A stretch of DNA of 64,000 nt from Curvibacter lanceolatus ATCC 14669 (lineage in GTDB: Bacteria > Pseudomonadota > Gammaproteobacteria > Burkholderiales > Burkholderiaceae_C): positions 124,001 to 188,000 of the forward strand of contig NZ_KB906261.1 in the NCBI RefSeq assembly GCF_000381265.1. Reading direction: 5' to 3'. Position 1 is the stretch's first letter; every line of letters begins with the position of its first letter. A program made the translations under genes and the position numbers. This document shows, one piece after another, positions 23,281 to 32,570 of the stretch. Below the pieces are notes generated by a model. The model had not been told where the DNA came from, ran no database searches, and saw only the letters and a list, made by a program, of their open reading frames with translations.

Positions 23281-23754
23281 ATGGCGAAAAAACCCGAAAC
23301 CTCTACCCGCATTGCCGACAACAAGAAGGCCGCATTCAATTATTTCTTCGAAGAGCGCTTCGAGGCGGGCATGGTGCTGGAAGGCTGGGAGGTCAAGGCC
23401 GCCCGCGAAGGCAAGGTCCAGCTCACCGATGGCTATGTCGTGATCCGCGACGGCGAGTTGTACGTGCTGGGCTGCATGATCAATCCGCTGAAATCGGCCT
23501 CCACCCACGTCAGCCCGGACTCCATCCGCACCAAGAAGCTGCTGATGAAGAAGGACGAGATCAAACGCCTGATCGGCAAGGTGGAGCAAAAGGGCTACAC
23601 CCTGGTGCCGATCAACCTGCACTGGAAGAACGGCAAGATCAAATGCGAAGTGGCCCTGGCCAAGGGCAAGGCCGAGCACGACAAGCGCGACACCATCAAA
23701 GACCGTGAAGGCAAGCGCGAGGTCGAGCGGGCCATGAAGAGCCGCAACCGCTGA
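23281..23754 (+). CDS. smpB: SsrA-binding protein SmpB
   Basis: Partner of tmRNA in trans-translation; it places tmRNA in the ribosome to release stalled complexes and tag the nascent peptide. The product is 157 residues with the OB-fold core ([20 protein letters not shown]), the INPLKSAS region and the basic C-terminal tail [16 protein letters not shown], which becomes helical in the mRNA channel. The start at 23281 ([10 protein letters not shown]) is chosen because the upstream 31 codons are not conserved. The tmRNA gene itself is not in the window. Confidence 0.97.
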   Translation: MAKKPETSTRIADNKKAAFNYFFEERFEAGMVLEGWEVKAAREGKVQLTDGYVVIRDGELYVLGCMINPLKSASTHVSPDSIRTKKLLMKKDEIKRLIGKVEQKGYTLVPINLHWKNGKIKCEVALAKGKAEHDKRDTIKDREGKREVERAMKSRNR

Positions 23755-23755
23755 G

Positions 23756-23774
23756 GCTGAAACTATTTTTCAGC
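23756..23774 (+). terminator. Short hairpin after smpB
   Basis: GCTGAAA, a five-base loop, TTTCAGC gives a perfect 7-base stem starting 1 base after the smpB stop. It has no T run behind it, so termination here is doubtful; it could also be a processing or stability element. Confidence 0.35.
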
Positions 23775-23779
23775 GGCAT

Positions 23780-23805
23780 GGAATATTCCGGGCTTGCCGC
23801 GTGTT
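23780..23805 (+). promoter_or_regulatory. Possible ECF-type promoter for the lipoprotein-sigma-anti-sigma unit
   Basis: GGAATA at 23780-23785 and CGTGTT at 23800-23805, 14 bases apart, resemble the GGAA / CGT pattern of ECF sigma promoters and sit 40 bases before the lipoprotein start. GGAATATTCC is also a perfect palindrome. Autoregulation by the sigma factor two genes down is the reason to consider it; the sequence support is thin. Confidence 0.25.
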
Positions 23806-23844
23806 CACCCCACTGCAGACCCCCTGCACACCCAGGAGAACACC

Positions 23845-24243
23845 ATGAACGCCCTGAATTTTTCCCGTTCGGCGCTTGCCGCCAGCCTGTTGACCGCCGC
23901 CCTGCTGGGTGGTTGCGCCTCGATGAGCGCCCCGCCCCCGCCCGCCACCGTGTCGGGCGATGCCCTGGTGGGCCCCACCGGCATGACGCTGTATGTGTTT
24001 GACCGCGACGCGGCCGGCTCGGGCAAATCGGTCTGCAACGGCGCCTGTGCCACCAACTGGCCGCCCCTGAAGGCCAGTGCCACCGACAAGGCACGTGGCG
24101 ACTACAGCGTGATCACCCGTGACGACGGCCAGTTGCAGTGGGCCTTCAAGGGCAAGCCGCTGTACCACTGGGCCAAGGACAGCAAGCCCGGCGACCGCAC
24201 GGGCGATGGGTTCAACCAGGTCTGGCACACGGCACGGCCCTGA
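23845..24243 (+). CDS. Lipoprotein of the Yx(FWY)xxD repeat family (COG4315)
   Basis: A 132-residue lipoprotein: signal peptide with lipobox LLGGCAS (Cys at about residue 25), then the COG4315 domain with the two motif copies YVFDRD and YHWAKD. Between them lies VCNGACATNWPPL, the conserved Cys pair and Trp-Pro typical for the family. The function is unknown; relatives often sit beside ECF sigma factors. A GGAGA ribosome site fixes the ATG at 23845. It lies 12 bases before the sigma factor gene, and all three genes of the unit run on the plus strand. Confidence 0.88.
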   Translation: MNALNFSRSALAASLLTAALLGGCASMSAPPPPATVSGDALVGPTGMTLYVFDRDAAGSGKSVCNGACATNWPPLKASATDKARGDYSVITRDDGQLQWAFKGKPLYHWAKDSKPGDRTGDGFNQVWHTARP

Positions 24244-24255
24244 GCACCCCACACC

Positions 24256-24831
24256 ATGAACGCCACGGCGCTCAGCGAGCACATCCCCCGCCTGCGGCGC
24301 TATGCGCGCTCGCTGACCGGTGACCGCTGGGCCGCCGACGATCTGGTGCAGGACACGCTGGAGCGGGCCTGCAGCAAGTGGCGGCTGTGGCTGCCCGGCA
24401 CCGACCTGCGGGCCTGGCTGTTCACGCTGATGCACAACGTGTTCATCAACCAGTTGCGCCGGCCGGCCCTGCACATCGTGACTGACAGCCCCGGGCCGGA
24501 CCACCCGCTGGACACCGCCCTGGACCGGGTGGCCGCCCCCGACTCCGGCCACGAACAGGCCCTGGACCTGCAGCGCTGCCTGCTGCGCTTGCCGCCCGAA
24601 CAACGTGAAGCCCTGCTGCTGATCAGCCTGGAAGACCTCAGCTACGAGCAGGTGGCCCACATCACCGGCGTGCCCGTGGGCACCGTGATGTCGCGCTTGT
24701 CCAGGGGCCGGGCGCGCCTGCGGGAATTGCTGGAAGCCCCGGCACAGGCCCAGCCCCAGGCCTCGGCACAGCCCTCAGCGCAAGACTCGGCTGGCAAGGT
24801 GCGCCCCCTTGCCCAGCGTCGGCCCCATTGA
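24256..24831 (+). CDS. ECF-type RNA polymerase sigma factor
   Basis: Extracytoplasmic-function sigma-70 factor of 191 residues. Region 2 is at about residues 10-75 (YARSLTGDRWAADDLVQDTLERA, shown in part as DDLVQDTLER), region 4 at about 112-160 with LPPEQREALLLISLEDLSYEQVA and the GTVMSRLSRGR recognition helix. The C-terminal 30 residues are a Gln/Ala/Ser-rich tail outside the usual domain. The next gene, 25 bases downstream, codes for its membrane anti-sigma factor. The signal that releases it is unknown. Confidence 0.92.
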   Translation: MNATALSEHIPRLRRYARSLTGDRWAADDLVQDTLERACSKWRLWLPGTDLRAWLFTLMHNVFINQLRRPALHIVTDSPGPDHPLDTALDRVAAPDSGHEQALDLQRCLLRLPPEQREALLLISLEDLSYEQVAHITGVPVGTVMSRLSRGRARLRELLEAPAQAQPQASAQPSAQDSAGKVRPLAQRRPH

Positions 24832-24856
24832 GGCGCCCCTTTTGCCCACCGCTGCC

Positions 24857-25723
24857 ATGTCAGACACCCCCTCCTCCCCCCCCCAAGGCAAGCCACCCGC
24901 CCTGCCGCCCGATGACGTGTTGCAGGCCCTGATCGACCAGCGCCTGTCGATGGCGGAAACGGAGTCCGCCTGGCAAGCCTTGGCCCAGCATCCAGCCCGA
25001 GCAGCCGAGGTGCGGGCCCAACAGGCCGATCGGCTGGCCTTGCAGGCATTGCATACCGAGGTGCTTGAAGAGGCGCCGCCCACCGTGTTGCAAGCCACGC
25101 TGGCCCGTGCCGCCCGGCGGCAGCAAAGTTGGCGCAGCGCGGGCCGCTGGGCTGGCATGGCCGCTGCCGTGCTGTTGACGTTTGGTGCCGGCTGGTGGGG
25201 TCGGGGGCTGCAACATGCCGGCGGCAGCCACGAGTTGGCGCTGGACCGGCCGCCCGGCCGCCAGTTCTCGGCCCAGGCCAGTGTGGCCCACGCCGTCTAC
25301 GCCCCAGAACAGAAACACCCGGTGGAGGTGGATGCCAGCCAGCAGCAGCACCTGGTGCAGTGGCTGTCCAAGCGCCTGGGCCGCCCGCTCAAGCTGCCCG
25401 ACCTGCAGGCCAAGGGCTACGCCCTGGTGGGCGGCCGGCTGCTGCCCGGCGACACCGGCGCGCGCGCCCAGTTCATGTACCAGGATGCGCAAGGACAGCG
25501 GCTCACGCTGTACCTGGGCGCCCTGCCCCCCTCACCAGCCCAGACGCCCGGCGCGGGCCAGCCTGCGGCGGCCCCTGCCCCGCTGGCAGGGTTCAGCTTC
25601 AGTCAGGAGGGGCCCGTTCCCTCGTTCTACTGGGTGGAAGGCGACTTTGGCTACGCCTTGCAGGCGGATCTGCCGCGCCAGGCCTTGCTGGACCTGGCGC
25701 TGGCCGTCTACAAACAGCTCTGA
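24857..25723 (+). CDS. Transmembrane anti-sigma factor
   Basis: Predicted inner membrane anti-sigma factor of 288 residues. The cytoplasmic N-terminal part (residues 1-95) is helical, with DDVLQALIDQRLSMAE, and lacks the zinc-binding HxxxCxxC motif of many anti-sigma factors. One membrane segment spans about residues 97-117. The periplasmic part of about 170 residues resembles the RsiW/ChrR-cupin-free sensor domains (QWLSKRLGRPLKLPDL then GGRLLPG), a pattern common to anti-sigma factors of this type. ATG at 24857 is chosen over an upstream in-frame codon at 24809 that overlaps the sigma gene. Confidence 0.85.
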   Translation: MSDTPSSPPQGKPPALPPDDVLQALIDQRLSMAETESAWQALAQHPARAAEVRAQQADRLALQALHTEVLEEAPPTVLQATLARAARRQQSWRSAGRWAGMAAAVLLTFGAGWWGRGLQHAGGSHELALDRPPGRQFSAQASVAHAVYAPEQKHPVEVDASQQQHLVQWLSKRLGRPLKLPDLQAKGYALVGGRLLPGDTGARAQFMYQDAQGQRLTLYLGALPPSPAQTPGAGQPAAAPAPLAGFSFSQEGPVPSFYWVEGDFGYALQADLPRQALLDLALAVYKQL

Positions 25724-25747
25724 ACGCGAGGCGCGGGGCCTGCGCTT

Positions 25748-25763
25748 CAGAGCCTTGGCTCTG
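25748..25763. terminator. Weak hairpin between convergent genes
   Basis: CAGAGCC-TT-GGCTCTG lies in the 49-base gap between the convergent anti-sigma and hydratase genes. There is no T run, so it is a low-confidence bidirectional terminator. Confidence 0.3.
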
Positions 25764-25772
25764 CCCTTCAGC

Positions 25773-26867
25773 TCAACCCTTCAGCTCACGCAGCGGGTGT
25801 TCGGACGCCGACCAGGGGCTGCTGAAGAACTGTGCCACCAAGGTGGCCGGCACCTCTTCGACCCGGCCCGGGTTCCAGCGCGGCTGGTGGTCCTTGTCCA
25901 CAGCCAGTGCGCGGATGCCCTCCACGGTTTCACTTTGGCCCGGGCGCAGGTGAAAGCAGCGGTGCACCATGTCGCGCTCCATCCGCAGGTCTTGGGCCAG
26001 GTCCAGGCTGCGGGCGCGCCGGATCTGCTCCAGCACCACGTGCAGCATCAGGGGCGAACGCTTGCGCAAGGTGGCCGCCGTGTGGCGGGCCCAGTCGTCC
26101 CCCGAAGCCTCAAGCGAGGCCAAGATGGCCGTTGCATCCGGCAGGGCGAAATGCTGGTCCACCGCGGCGCGATGGGCCTGCTCGGCCACAGGGGGCTGCG
26201 CCCATTGGTCGCGCAAGAAGGCTTGCAGCGCCTCGGTCGTCTCCCAGGGGCCGCTGGCCAGGGCCTCCCACAGCCCGGCCTGGCGATCGGCCGGCAGGAA
26301 GTGATCCGCCAGCCCATAGGCCAGGGCGTCTGCGGCGCCGATGGTGTCGCCTGTCAGGGCCAGCCATTCACCCACGCGCCCCGGGCAGCGCGACAGGAAG
26401 TAGCCGCCCCCCACGTCGGGGAACAGGCCGATGTTGGTCTCGGGCATGGCCATCTTGGTGCGCTCGGTCACGATGCGCACGCTGCCGCCCTGGCTGATGC
26501 CCATGCCGCCGCCCATGACGATGCCGTCCATGAAGGCGATGTAGGGCTTGGGATAGGCATGGATCAGGTGGTTGAGTGCGTATTCTTCGGTGAAGAAGGC
26601 CTCCAGATCCGGATCGCCCGTGCTGCCCGCCTGGTGCAGAAAGCGGATGTCGCCGCCAGCACAAAAGGCACCGAAAACGCCCTCTTTGTTGCTGCCACGG
26701 ATGGCCACGGCCAGCACGGCCGGGTCTTGCGCCCAGGCCTGCAGGGCCACCGTCAGATCGCGCACCATGCCCAGGGACAGCGCATTCAGCGCCCGCGGGC
26801 GGTTCAGCGTGATCAGGCCCATGCGGCCACGCACCTCGGTCACCACGTCGCCATTGAAAATACTCAT
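25773..26867 (-). CDS. Enoyl-CoA hydratase/isomerase family protein, 3-hydroxyisobutyryl-CoA hydrolase type
   Basis: A 364-residue crotonase-fold enzyme. Its length and the signature GIVMGGGMGISQGGSVRIVTE, shown in part as GGGMGISQGG, with AMPETNIGLFPDVGGGYFLSR after it, are those of 3-hydroxyisobutyryl-CoA hydrolase, which acts in valine breakdown by releasing CoA from 3-hydroxyisobutyryl-CoA. The Glu in PETNIG is the expected catalytic base. The ATG at 26867 overlaps the stop of the upstream DMT transporter by 4 bases. A longer frame extends to 27524 but is a shadow of that transporter. A generic enoyl-CoA hydratase is the alternative. Confidence 0.88.
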   Translation of the reverse strand: MSIFNGDVVTEVRGRMGLITLNRPRALNALSLGMVRDLTVALQAWAQDPAVLAVAIRGSNKEGVFGAFCAGGDIRFLHQAGSTGDPDLEAFFTEEYALNHLIHAYPKPYIAFMDGIVMGGGMGISQGGSVRIVTERTKMAMPETNIGLFPDVGGGYFLSRCPGRVGEWLALTGDTIGAADALAYGLADHFLPADRQAGLWEALASGPWETTEALQAFLRDQWAQPPVAEQAHRAAVDQHFALPDATAILASLEASGDDWARHTAATLRKRSPLMLHVVLEQIRRARSLDLAQDLRMERDMVHRCFHLRPGQSETVEGIRALAVDKDHQPRWNPGRVEEVPATLVAQFFSSPWSASEHPLRELKG

Positions 26868-27739
26868 GCGTTTTGCTCCTTCCAACCTAATAGTTCGTTG
26901 AATACCAGGGCCCCGATCACCAGGGCCCCGCCGGCCAGCACCTGGGGTGCGGGCCGCTCTCCGGCCCCCAGCCAGGCCAGCAGAATGCCGAAAATCACCT
27001 CCAGCAGGGCCAGCAAGGCCACCTCGGGCGCCTTCAGCACCCGGGCGCAGCGCACCGCCAGCACACAGGGAATGGCCAGCTGAACCACCCCCAGCAGGGC
27101 CAGCCACCCCAGGTCCGCACCACTGGCGCGGAACGGAAACGCCAGCGGCAAGGTGGTCAGCACGGAAATCAAGGCGCCAATCAGCACGGAGGGCACCAGA
27201 TCGATGGTGTGGCCCTGGGCCTGCGAGCGCTGCACCACGGTCCAGTTGATCGAACCCGCCAGCGGCACGCACAGGGCGACCAGGGTGCCCACCAAGGGGG
27301 CGTGACCCAGCTGGCTGCCATACATCCAGGCGATGCCCAGGCCCGCCACCACGATGGCCAGCCAGGTCCGGGTGGCGATGCGGTGGCCCAGAAACACCCG
27401 GGCGATCAAGGCCGTGAACAGCGGCCCCAGGGCCATGGTGACCAGCACATTGGCCACCGTGGTCAGCATGATGGCCACCATGAAGGCGGCGAACATCACG
27501 CTCCAGCACACCCCCGACACCCACAGCGCGCGACCGCCATGGCGCATGTTGGCGTACACGGCGCGCCCTTGCACCAAGGGCAGGATCAGCAGCAGGGCCA
27601 ACACATTGAACAGGCTGCGCCAGAAGGTGACTTCAAAACGCTGGGCATGTTCGAGTTGACGCGTCACGACGCCGGCAATCGACCACATGAGGGTCACGGC
27701 CACCATCAGGATGACCGCTCGGGAATGGGAAAGTCGCAT
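26864..27739 (-). CDS. DMT superfamily transporter (EamA family)
   Basis: Inner membrane protein of 291 residues with ten hydrophobic segments arranged as two EamA repeats, typical of drug/metabolite transporters exporting amino acids or other small metabolites. It begins MRLSHSRAVILMVAVTLMWS, with the family's early TM Trp-Ser. The substrate is unknown. The start at 27739 is chosen since the 48 upstream residues of the long frame are low-complexity. Its stop overlaps the hydrolase start, so the two are translationally coupled, possibly linking export to CoA-ester catabolism. A hairpin lies 17 bases before the ATG. Confidence 0.88.
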   Translation of the reverse strand: MRLSHSRAVILMVAVTLMWSIAGVVTRQLEHAQRFEVTFWRSLFNVLALLLILPLVQGRAVYANMRHGGRALWVSGVCWSVMFAAFMVAIMLTTVANVLVTMALGPLFTALIARVFLGHRIATRTWLAIVVAGLGIAWMYGSQLGHAPLVGTLVALCVPLAGSINWTVVQRSQAQGHTIDLVPSVLIGALISVLTTLPLAFPFRASGADLGWLALLGVVQLAIPCVLAVRCARVLKAPEVALLALLEVIFGILLAWLGAGERPAPQVLAGGALVIGALVFNELLGWKEQNA

Positions 27740-27755
27740 CACAAAGAAAGAAAAG

Positions 27756-27777
27756 CCGGGCCCCTCAGGGGGCCCGG
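27756..27777 (-). terminator. GC-rich hairpin between the MFS and DMT transporter genes
   Basis: A 9-base stem CCGGGCCCC / GGGGCCCGG with a four-base loop. On the minus strand it is followed by the pyrimidine-rich CTTTTCTTTCTTT, so it can end transcripts from the MFS gene upstream (stop at 27928). It is close to the DMT gene start, so it could also act as an attenuator. Another imperfect inverted repeat (GGCCCC...GGGGCT) lies next to it at about 27783-27815. Confidence 0.5.
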
Positions 27778-27927
27778 ACAAGGGGGCTGGCCCCTTCGCA
27801 AAGGGCCAAATCGAACATTTTGCACGATCATGGACCCAGTGCGCCGAACGCCCGGGCCAGCCTGGCAGCGTGCACCCCGGCATGGTGCCGGGGGGTGATC
27901 ACGGCCAGGGCCACTGAGCAGCAGAGC

Positions 27928-29280
27928 TCAGTCGCGCAGCTCCAGGGCGCGGTTCAGGCTCAGGGCCGCCAGGGTGCCGATGGCGCCCGACAGCAGGTAG
28001 ATGCCCACATAGGCCAGCCCGAAGTGGGCCGACAAGCCCAAGGCCACCAGCGGCGCGAATCCAGCGCCGACCAGCCAGGCCAGATCAGAGGTCAGAGCGG
28101 CCCCGGTGTAACGGAACTTGGCCGGGAAGTTGGCCGTCACGGCGCCGGCCGCCTGCCCATAAGAAAGGCCCAGCAACAGGAAGCCGGTGACGATGAAGGC
28201 ATCCTGCCCCGACTGCCCACCGCCCATGAGGGCGGGAGCCGCCGCGCTGAACAGCGCAATCAGGGCGGCCAGCGTGCCCAGCGTGGTGCGGCGGCCAAAG
28301 CGGTCAGCAATCAGGCCCGACATCACCACCCCCCCGGCGGCGAGCACCGAGCCGAACATCTGCACCATGAGGAAGTCGCTGATGGAGCGGTTGGAGTACA
28401 GCGTGATCCACGACAGCGGAAACACCGTGACCAGGTGGAACAGCGCGTAGCTGGCCAGGGCGGCCAGGGCGCCGATGATGAGGTTGCGGCCTTGCGAGCG
28501 CACCAGTTCGGTCACCCGGGTGGGTTGCAGCTCACGCTCTTCCAGCAGGCGGGAGTATTCGTCCGTCGAGACCAGGCGCAGGCGGGCAAACAGGGCCACC
28601 ACGTTGATGGCAAAGGCCACATAGAAAGGGTAACGCCAGCCCCACTCCAGAAAGTCAGACGACTCCAGATTGCCCAGCAGGAAGGAAAACAGGCCGGCGG
28701 CGACGAAGAAGCCCAAGGGCGCCCCCAATTGACCCAACATCGCATACCAGCCCCGGCGCTCGGCGGGCGCGTTCAGAGCCAGCAGCGAGGGCAGACCATC
28801 CCAAGAGCCCCCCAGGGCAATGCCCTGGGCGATCCGGAACGCTGACAGCAGCACGATGGACGCTGCACCCAATTGCGCATAGGAAGGCAAAAAGGCCATG
28901 CCTGCCGTGGAGATTCCCAACAGGAACAGGGCCAGGGTCAGTTTGGCCTCGCGCCCCATGTGGCGCTGGATGGTCATGAACAGCACCGAGCCCAGGGGTC
29001 GGGCCACAAAGGCGAAGGAGAACACCACGAAGGAGTACAGCGTGCCTTCCAGCCGCCCTTCGAAGGGAAAGAAGACGCTGGGAAAGACCAGCACCGACGC
29101 GATGGCATAGACGAAGAAGTCGAAATACTCGGACGCTCGCCCGACAATCACGCCGACGGCGATCTCGCCGGGGGCGATGGGGCTGCCGTGGGCGCCATGG
29201 CCCTCACGGCGGGCTGCGTCCTGAGACGGCAGGTTTGCGTCGGCGCCAAGGCCGAGGGTATGAGTCATGCTGGACACCAT
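27928..29280 (-). CDS. MFS transporter, metabolite:proton symporter type
   Basis: Inner membrane carrier of 450 residues with 12 membrane segments. Loop motifs RPLGSVLF and the GGSWDG / DRFGRRTTLG loops fit the ProP/ShiA/KgtP-like metabolite:H+ symporters, which take up organic acids, osmolytes or shikimate-type compounds. The ligand cannot be predicted. The start at 29280 is backed by a GAGAGGC ribosome site; an ATG at 29268 is also possible and the frame extends further to 29367. It is divergent from cyoA with 157 bases between. Confidence 0.86.
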   Translation of the reverse strand: MVSSMTHTLGLGADANLPSQDAARREGHGAHGSPIAPGEIAVGVIVGRASEYFDFFVYAIASVLVFPSVFFPFEGRLEGTLYSFVVFSFAFVARPLGSVLFMTIQRHMGREAKLTLALFLLGISTAGMAFLPSYAQLGAASIVLLSAFRIAQGIALGGSWDGLPSLLALNAPAERRGWYAMLGQLGAPLGFFVAAGLFSFLLGNLESSDFLEWGWRYPFYVAFAINVVALFARLRLVSTDEYSRLLEERELQPTRVTELVRSQGRNLIIGALAALASYALFHLVTVFPLSWITLYSNRSISDFLMVQMFGSVLAAGGVVMSGLIADRFGRRTTLGTLAALIALFSAAAPALMGGGQSGQDAFIVTGFLLLGLSYGQAAGAVTANFPAKFRYTGAALTSDLAWLVGAGFAPLVALGLSAHFGLAYVGIYLLSGAIGTLAALSLNRALELRD

Positions 29281-29344
29281 AGTTTGCCTCTCAAATAGTT
29301 GTGCCATCCGCCCAGGAAGGCCCGGAGCGAACCCCCGCCGACAT

Positions 29345-29358
29345 TTGACCTGGGACAA
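29345..29358 (+). promoter_or_regulatory. FNR-like site upstream of cyoA
   Basis: TTGAC-CTGG-GACAA resembles the FNR-type palindrome with one mismatch in the right half. It lies 80 bases before the cyoA ATG, in the divergent gap to the MFS gene. A TAGATT at 29391-29396 could be a -10, putting the site near -51.5, which is not a standard spacing. Low confidence. Confidence 0.25.
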
Positions 29359-29437
29359 AACGTCCAATCGCCAAACACGGCAGGCAGCGCTAGATTACCG
29401 CACCATCCCTCCATAGCACATACTGCTTTTCCCTGGC

Positions 29438-30493
29438 ATGACCCTCCTCAAGCCCCTTCGGGGATTGCTGCCGCTGGCTGCAGTTCTCTTGACCGGTTGC
29501 AATACCGTGGTGATGAACCCTTCGGGCGACATCGCATCCCAGCAGGCCCACCTGATCGTGGTGTCCACTTTGTTGATGCTGCTGATCATCGTTCCGGTGA
29601 TCGTGCTGACATTGGTGTTTGCCTGGCGCTACCGCCAGAGCAACAAGAGTGCAACCTACGAACCGGACTGGGACCACTCCACTCAGCTGGAGCTGGTGAT
29701 CTGGGGCGCCCCGCTGCTGATCATCATCGCGCTGGGCCTGCTGACCTGGATCAGCACCCACACGCTGGATCCGTACCGCCCGCTGCACCGCCTGGATGCT
29801 CAGCGTGAGATGCCCTCCGACATCAAGCCCCTGACGGTGGAAGTGGTGGCGCTGGACTGGAAGTGGCTGTTCATCTACCCCGAGCAAGGCATTGCCACCG
29901 TGAACGAACTGGCGGCCCCGGTGGATGTGCCAATCCAGTTCAAGATCACGGCCTCGACGGTGATGAACTCGTTCTACATCCCGGCGCTGGCTGGCCAGAT
30001 CTACGCCATGCCGGGCATGCAGACCCAGTTGCACGCCGTGATCAACCAGGCTGGCGAATTTGAAGGTTTCTCGGCCAACTACAGCGGCGCCGGCTTTTCG
30101 GGCATGCGCTTCAAGTTCCATGGCCTGAGCGGCGCCGACTTCGAAAAATGGGTGCAGACCAACAAGAGCGCGGGCAGCACCCTGGGCCGCGCCGAGTACC
30201 TGAAGCTGGAGCAGCCCAGCGAACGCGACCCGGTGCAGCGCTTTGCCAGCGTGGCGCCTGATCTGTACAACGCCATCCTGAACCGCTGTGTGGACAGCAG
30301 CAAGATGTGCATGAACGAGATGATGGCCATTGACGCCGCCGGCGGCATGGGCACCAACAACTTCAGCGTGGCCACCCGGGGCGAAGCCCAGGGCTGGAAG
30401 CAGCGCGGCGCACGTTACGTGAAAGCCGAACTGTGCACCCCCAATGACCGCAGCAACCTGGATGGGGCCATCACCGCCCCCACCGGCCTGTGA
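29438..30493 (+). CDS. cyoA: Ubiquinol oxidase (cytochrome bo3) subunit II
   Basis: Membrane-anchored subunit II of the quinol-oxidising terminal oxidase. The 351-residue protein has a lipoprotein signal (LLPLAAVLLTGC, Cys near residue 21), two membrane segments (about residues 38-62 and 80-105) and a periplasmic cupredoxin-like domain. The copper A cysteine/histidine set is missing, as expected for a quinol instead of cytochrome c oxidase; the diagnostic DWKWLFIYP and MNSFYIP strands are present. E. coli CyoA has 315 residues; the extra C-terminal part has three Cys. It starts the cyoABCD-SURF1-regBA block. Confidence 0.95.
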   Translation: MTLLKPLRGLLPLAAVLLTGCNTVVMNPSGDIASQQAHLIVVSTLLMLLIIVPVIVLTLVFAWRYRQSNKSATYEPDWDHSTQLELVIWGAPLLIIIALGLLTWISTHTLDPYRPLHRLDAQREMPSDIKPLTVEVVALDWKWLFIYPEQGIATVNELAAPVDVPIQFKITASTVMNSFYIPALAGQIYAMPGMQTQLHAVINQAGEFEGFSANYSGAGFSGMRFKFHGLSGADFEKWVQTNKSAGSTLGRAEYLKLEQPSERDPVQRFASVAPDLYNAILNRCVDSSKMCMNEMMAIDAAGGMGTNNFSVATRGEAQGWKQRGARYVKAELCTPNDRSNLDGAITAPTGL

Positions 30494-30563
30494 CACGAGC
30501 TGCCACTGATGCCTGCGGCCTGGCCGCACACGGCTCCCCTACCCTTTCCCCGCGAGACTGACC

Positions 30564-32570
30564 ATGCTCGAACATCTTGACCTGACGAAGCTTATCTTTG
30601 GCCGTCTCTCCTGGGACGCCATCCCGTTCCACGAACCCATTCTGCTGGGCACCTTCATCATGGTGGCGCTCGGTGGCCTGGCCGTGCTGGCCCTGCTGAC
30701 CAAGTTCCGCCTGTGGGGCCCGCTGTGGCGCGACTGGATCACCAGCATCGACCACAAGCGCATCGGCATCATGTACATGATCCTGGGCATCGTCATGCTG
30801 CTGCGTGGCTTTGCCGACGCGCTGATGATGCGCGCGCAGCAGGCCCTGTCGTTTGGTGACGCCACCGGCTTCCTGCCGCCGCACCACTACGACCAGGTGT
30901 TCACGGCGCACGGCGTGATCATGATCTTCTTCGTCGCCATGCCTTTCGTGACCGGCCTGATGAACTACATCGTGCCCATGCAGATCGGTGCGCGCGACGT
31001 GTCCTTCCCCTTCCTGAACAACTTCAGCTTCTGGATGACCACCTTCGGCGCCGTGCTGGTGATGGCCTCGCTGTTCGTGGGCGAGTTCGCCCGCACCGGC
31101 TGGCTGGCCTACCCGCCGCTGTCGGGCATCCTGGGCAGCCCGGACGTGGGGGTGGATTACTACATCTGGTCTCTGCAGATTGCGGGGGTGGGCACGCTGC
31201 TGTCAGGGGTCAACCTGATCGCCACCATCGTGAAGATGCGCGCGCCCGGCATGACCCTGATGAAGATGCCGGTGTTCACCTGGACCGCCCTGTGCACCAA
31301 CGTGCTGATCGTGGCTGCCTTCCCGGTGCTGACCGCCGTGCTGGCCCTGCTGTCGCTGGACCGCTATGTCGGCACCAATTTCTTCAGCAACGACCTGGGC
31401 GGCAACGCCATGATGTACGTGAACCTGATCTGGATCTGGGGTCACCCTGAGGTCTACATCCTGGTGCTGCCTTGCTTCGGCGTGTACTCTGAAATCGTGT
31501 CGACCTTCTGCGGCAAGCGCCTGTTCGGCTACACCTCGATGGTCTATGCCACCGTGGTGATCACCATCCTGTCGTACCTGGTGTGGCTGCACCACTTCTT
31601 CACCATGGGTTCGGGGGCGAGCGTGAACTCGTTCTTCGGCATCACCACGATGATCATCTCGATCCCGACCGGGGCCAAGATCTTCAACTGGCTGTTCACC
31701 ATGTACAAGGGCCGCATCCGCTTCGAGGTGCCCATGCTGTGGACCATCGGTTTCATGGTGACCTTCGTCATCGGTGGCATGACCGGCGTGCTGCTGGCCG
31801 TGCCCCCGGCTGACTTCGTGCTGCACAACTCGCTGTTCCTGATCGCCCACTTCCACAACGTGATCATTGGCGGCGTGGTGTTTGCCGTGTTTGCCGCCAT
31901 CAACTTCTGGTTCCCCAAGGCCTTTGGCTACAAGCTGGACTCGTTCTGGGGCAAGTGCTCGTTCTGGTTCTGGCTGATCGGCTTCTACCTGGCCTTCATG
32001 CCGCTGTACGTGCTGGGTCTGATGGGCGTGACCCGTCGTCTGAGCCACTTCGAAGACCCGTCGCTGCAGATCTGGTTCCAGGTGGCCGCCTTGGGCGCCG
32101 TGCTGATCGCCCTGGGCATCGGCAGCTTCATCATCCAGCTGGTGGTGAGCTACCTGCGCCGCGACCAATTGCGCGACACCACGGGCGACCCGTGGAATGC
32201 CCGTACCCTGGAGTGGTCGACCTCGTCGCCACCGCCCGACTACAACTTTGCCTTCACCCCCGTGGTGCATGACAACGACGCCTGGGACGACATGAAGAAG
32301 AATGGCTACCAGCGTCCGCAACAAGGCTTTGTGGCCATCCACATGCCCAAGAACACGGCAGCCGGCTTCATCATCGCCGCACTGAGTGCCGCCATGGCGT
32401 TCGGACTGATCTGGCAGATGTGGCTGCTGGCTGGCCTGGGCTTTGTGGCCACGCTGGTCGCCATCATCGTCCACACCTTCAACTACAAGCGCGACTTCTA
32501 CATCCCGGCCGACCAGGTCGGGCGTGTTGAAGCAGCCCGTACCCGTCAACTGGCCACCGCCCATGTCTAA
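30564..32570 (+). CDS. cyoB: Ubiquinol oxidase subunit I (heme-copper oxidase)
   Basis: Catalytic subunit of cytochrome bo3: oxidises ubiquinol, reduces O2 to water and pumps protons. The 668 residues give about 15 membrane segments. Heme and copper ligands are visible: HGVIMIFF early (low-spin heme His), WGHPEVYI (Cu-B His and cross-linked Tyr), the LHHFFTMG His pair, and the AHFHNVI heme ligands. The K and D proton channels appear kept. It lies 70 bases after cyoA and overlaps cyoC by 8 bases. Confidence 0.98.
   Translation: MLEHLDLTKLIFGRLSWDAIPFHEPILLGTFIMVALGGLAVLALLTKFRLWGPLWRDWITSIDHKRIGIMYMILGIVMLLRGFADALMMRAQQALSFGDATGFLPPHHYDQVFTAHGVIMIFFVAMPFVTGLMNYIVPMQIGARDVSFPFLNNFSFWMTTFGAVLVMASLFVGEFARTGWLAYPPLSGILGSPDVGVDYYIWSLQIAGVGTLLSGVNLIATIVKMRAPGMTLMKMPVFTWTALCTNVLIVAAFPVLTAVLALLSLDRYVGTNFFSNDLGGNAMMYVNLIWIWGHPEVYILVLPCFGVYSEIVSTFCGKRLFGYTSMVYATVVITILSYLVWLHHFFTMGSGASVNSFFGITTMIISIPTGAKIFNWLFTMYKGRIRFEVPMLWTIGFMVTFVIGGMTGVLLAVPPADFVLHNSLFLIAHFHNVIIGGVVFAVFAAINFWFPKAFGYKLDSFWGKCSFWFWLIGFYLAFMPLYVLGLMGVTRRLSHFEDPSLQIWFQVAALGAVLIALGIGSFIIQLVVSYLRRDQLRDTTGDPWNARTLEWSTSSPPPDYNFAFTPVVHDNDAWDDMKKNGYQRPQQGFVAIHMPKNTAAGFIIAALSAAMAFGLIWQMWLLAGLGFVATLVAIIVHTFNYKRDFYIPADQVGRVEAARTRQLATAHV

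Noticed and set aside
26868-27524. N-terminal extension of the 3-hydroxyisobutyryl-CoA hydrolase frame
   Set aside because: The extension overlaps the DMT transporter in another frame and has no similarity; the ATG with ATGA overlap at 26867 is the proper start.
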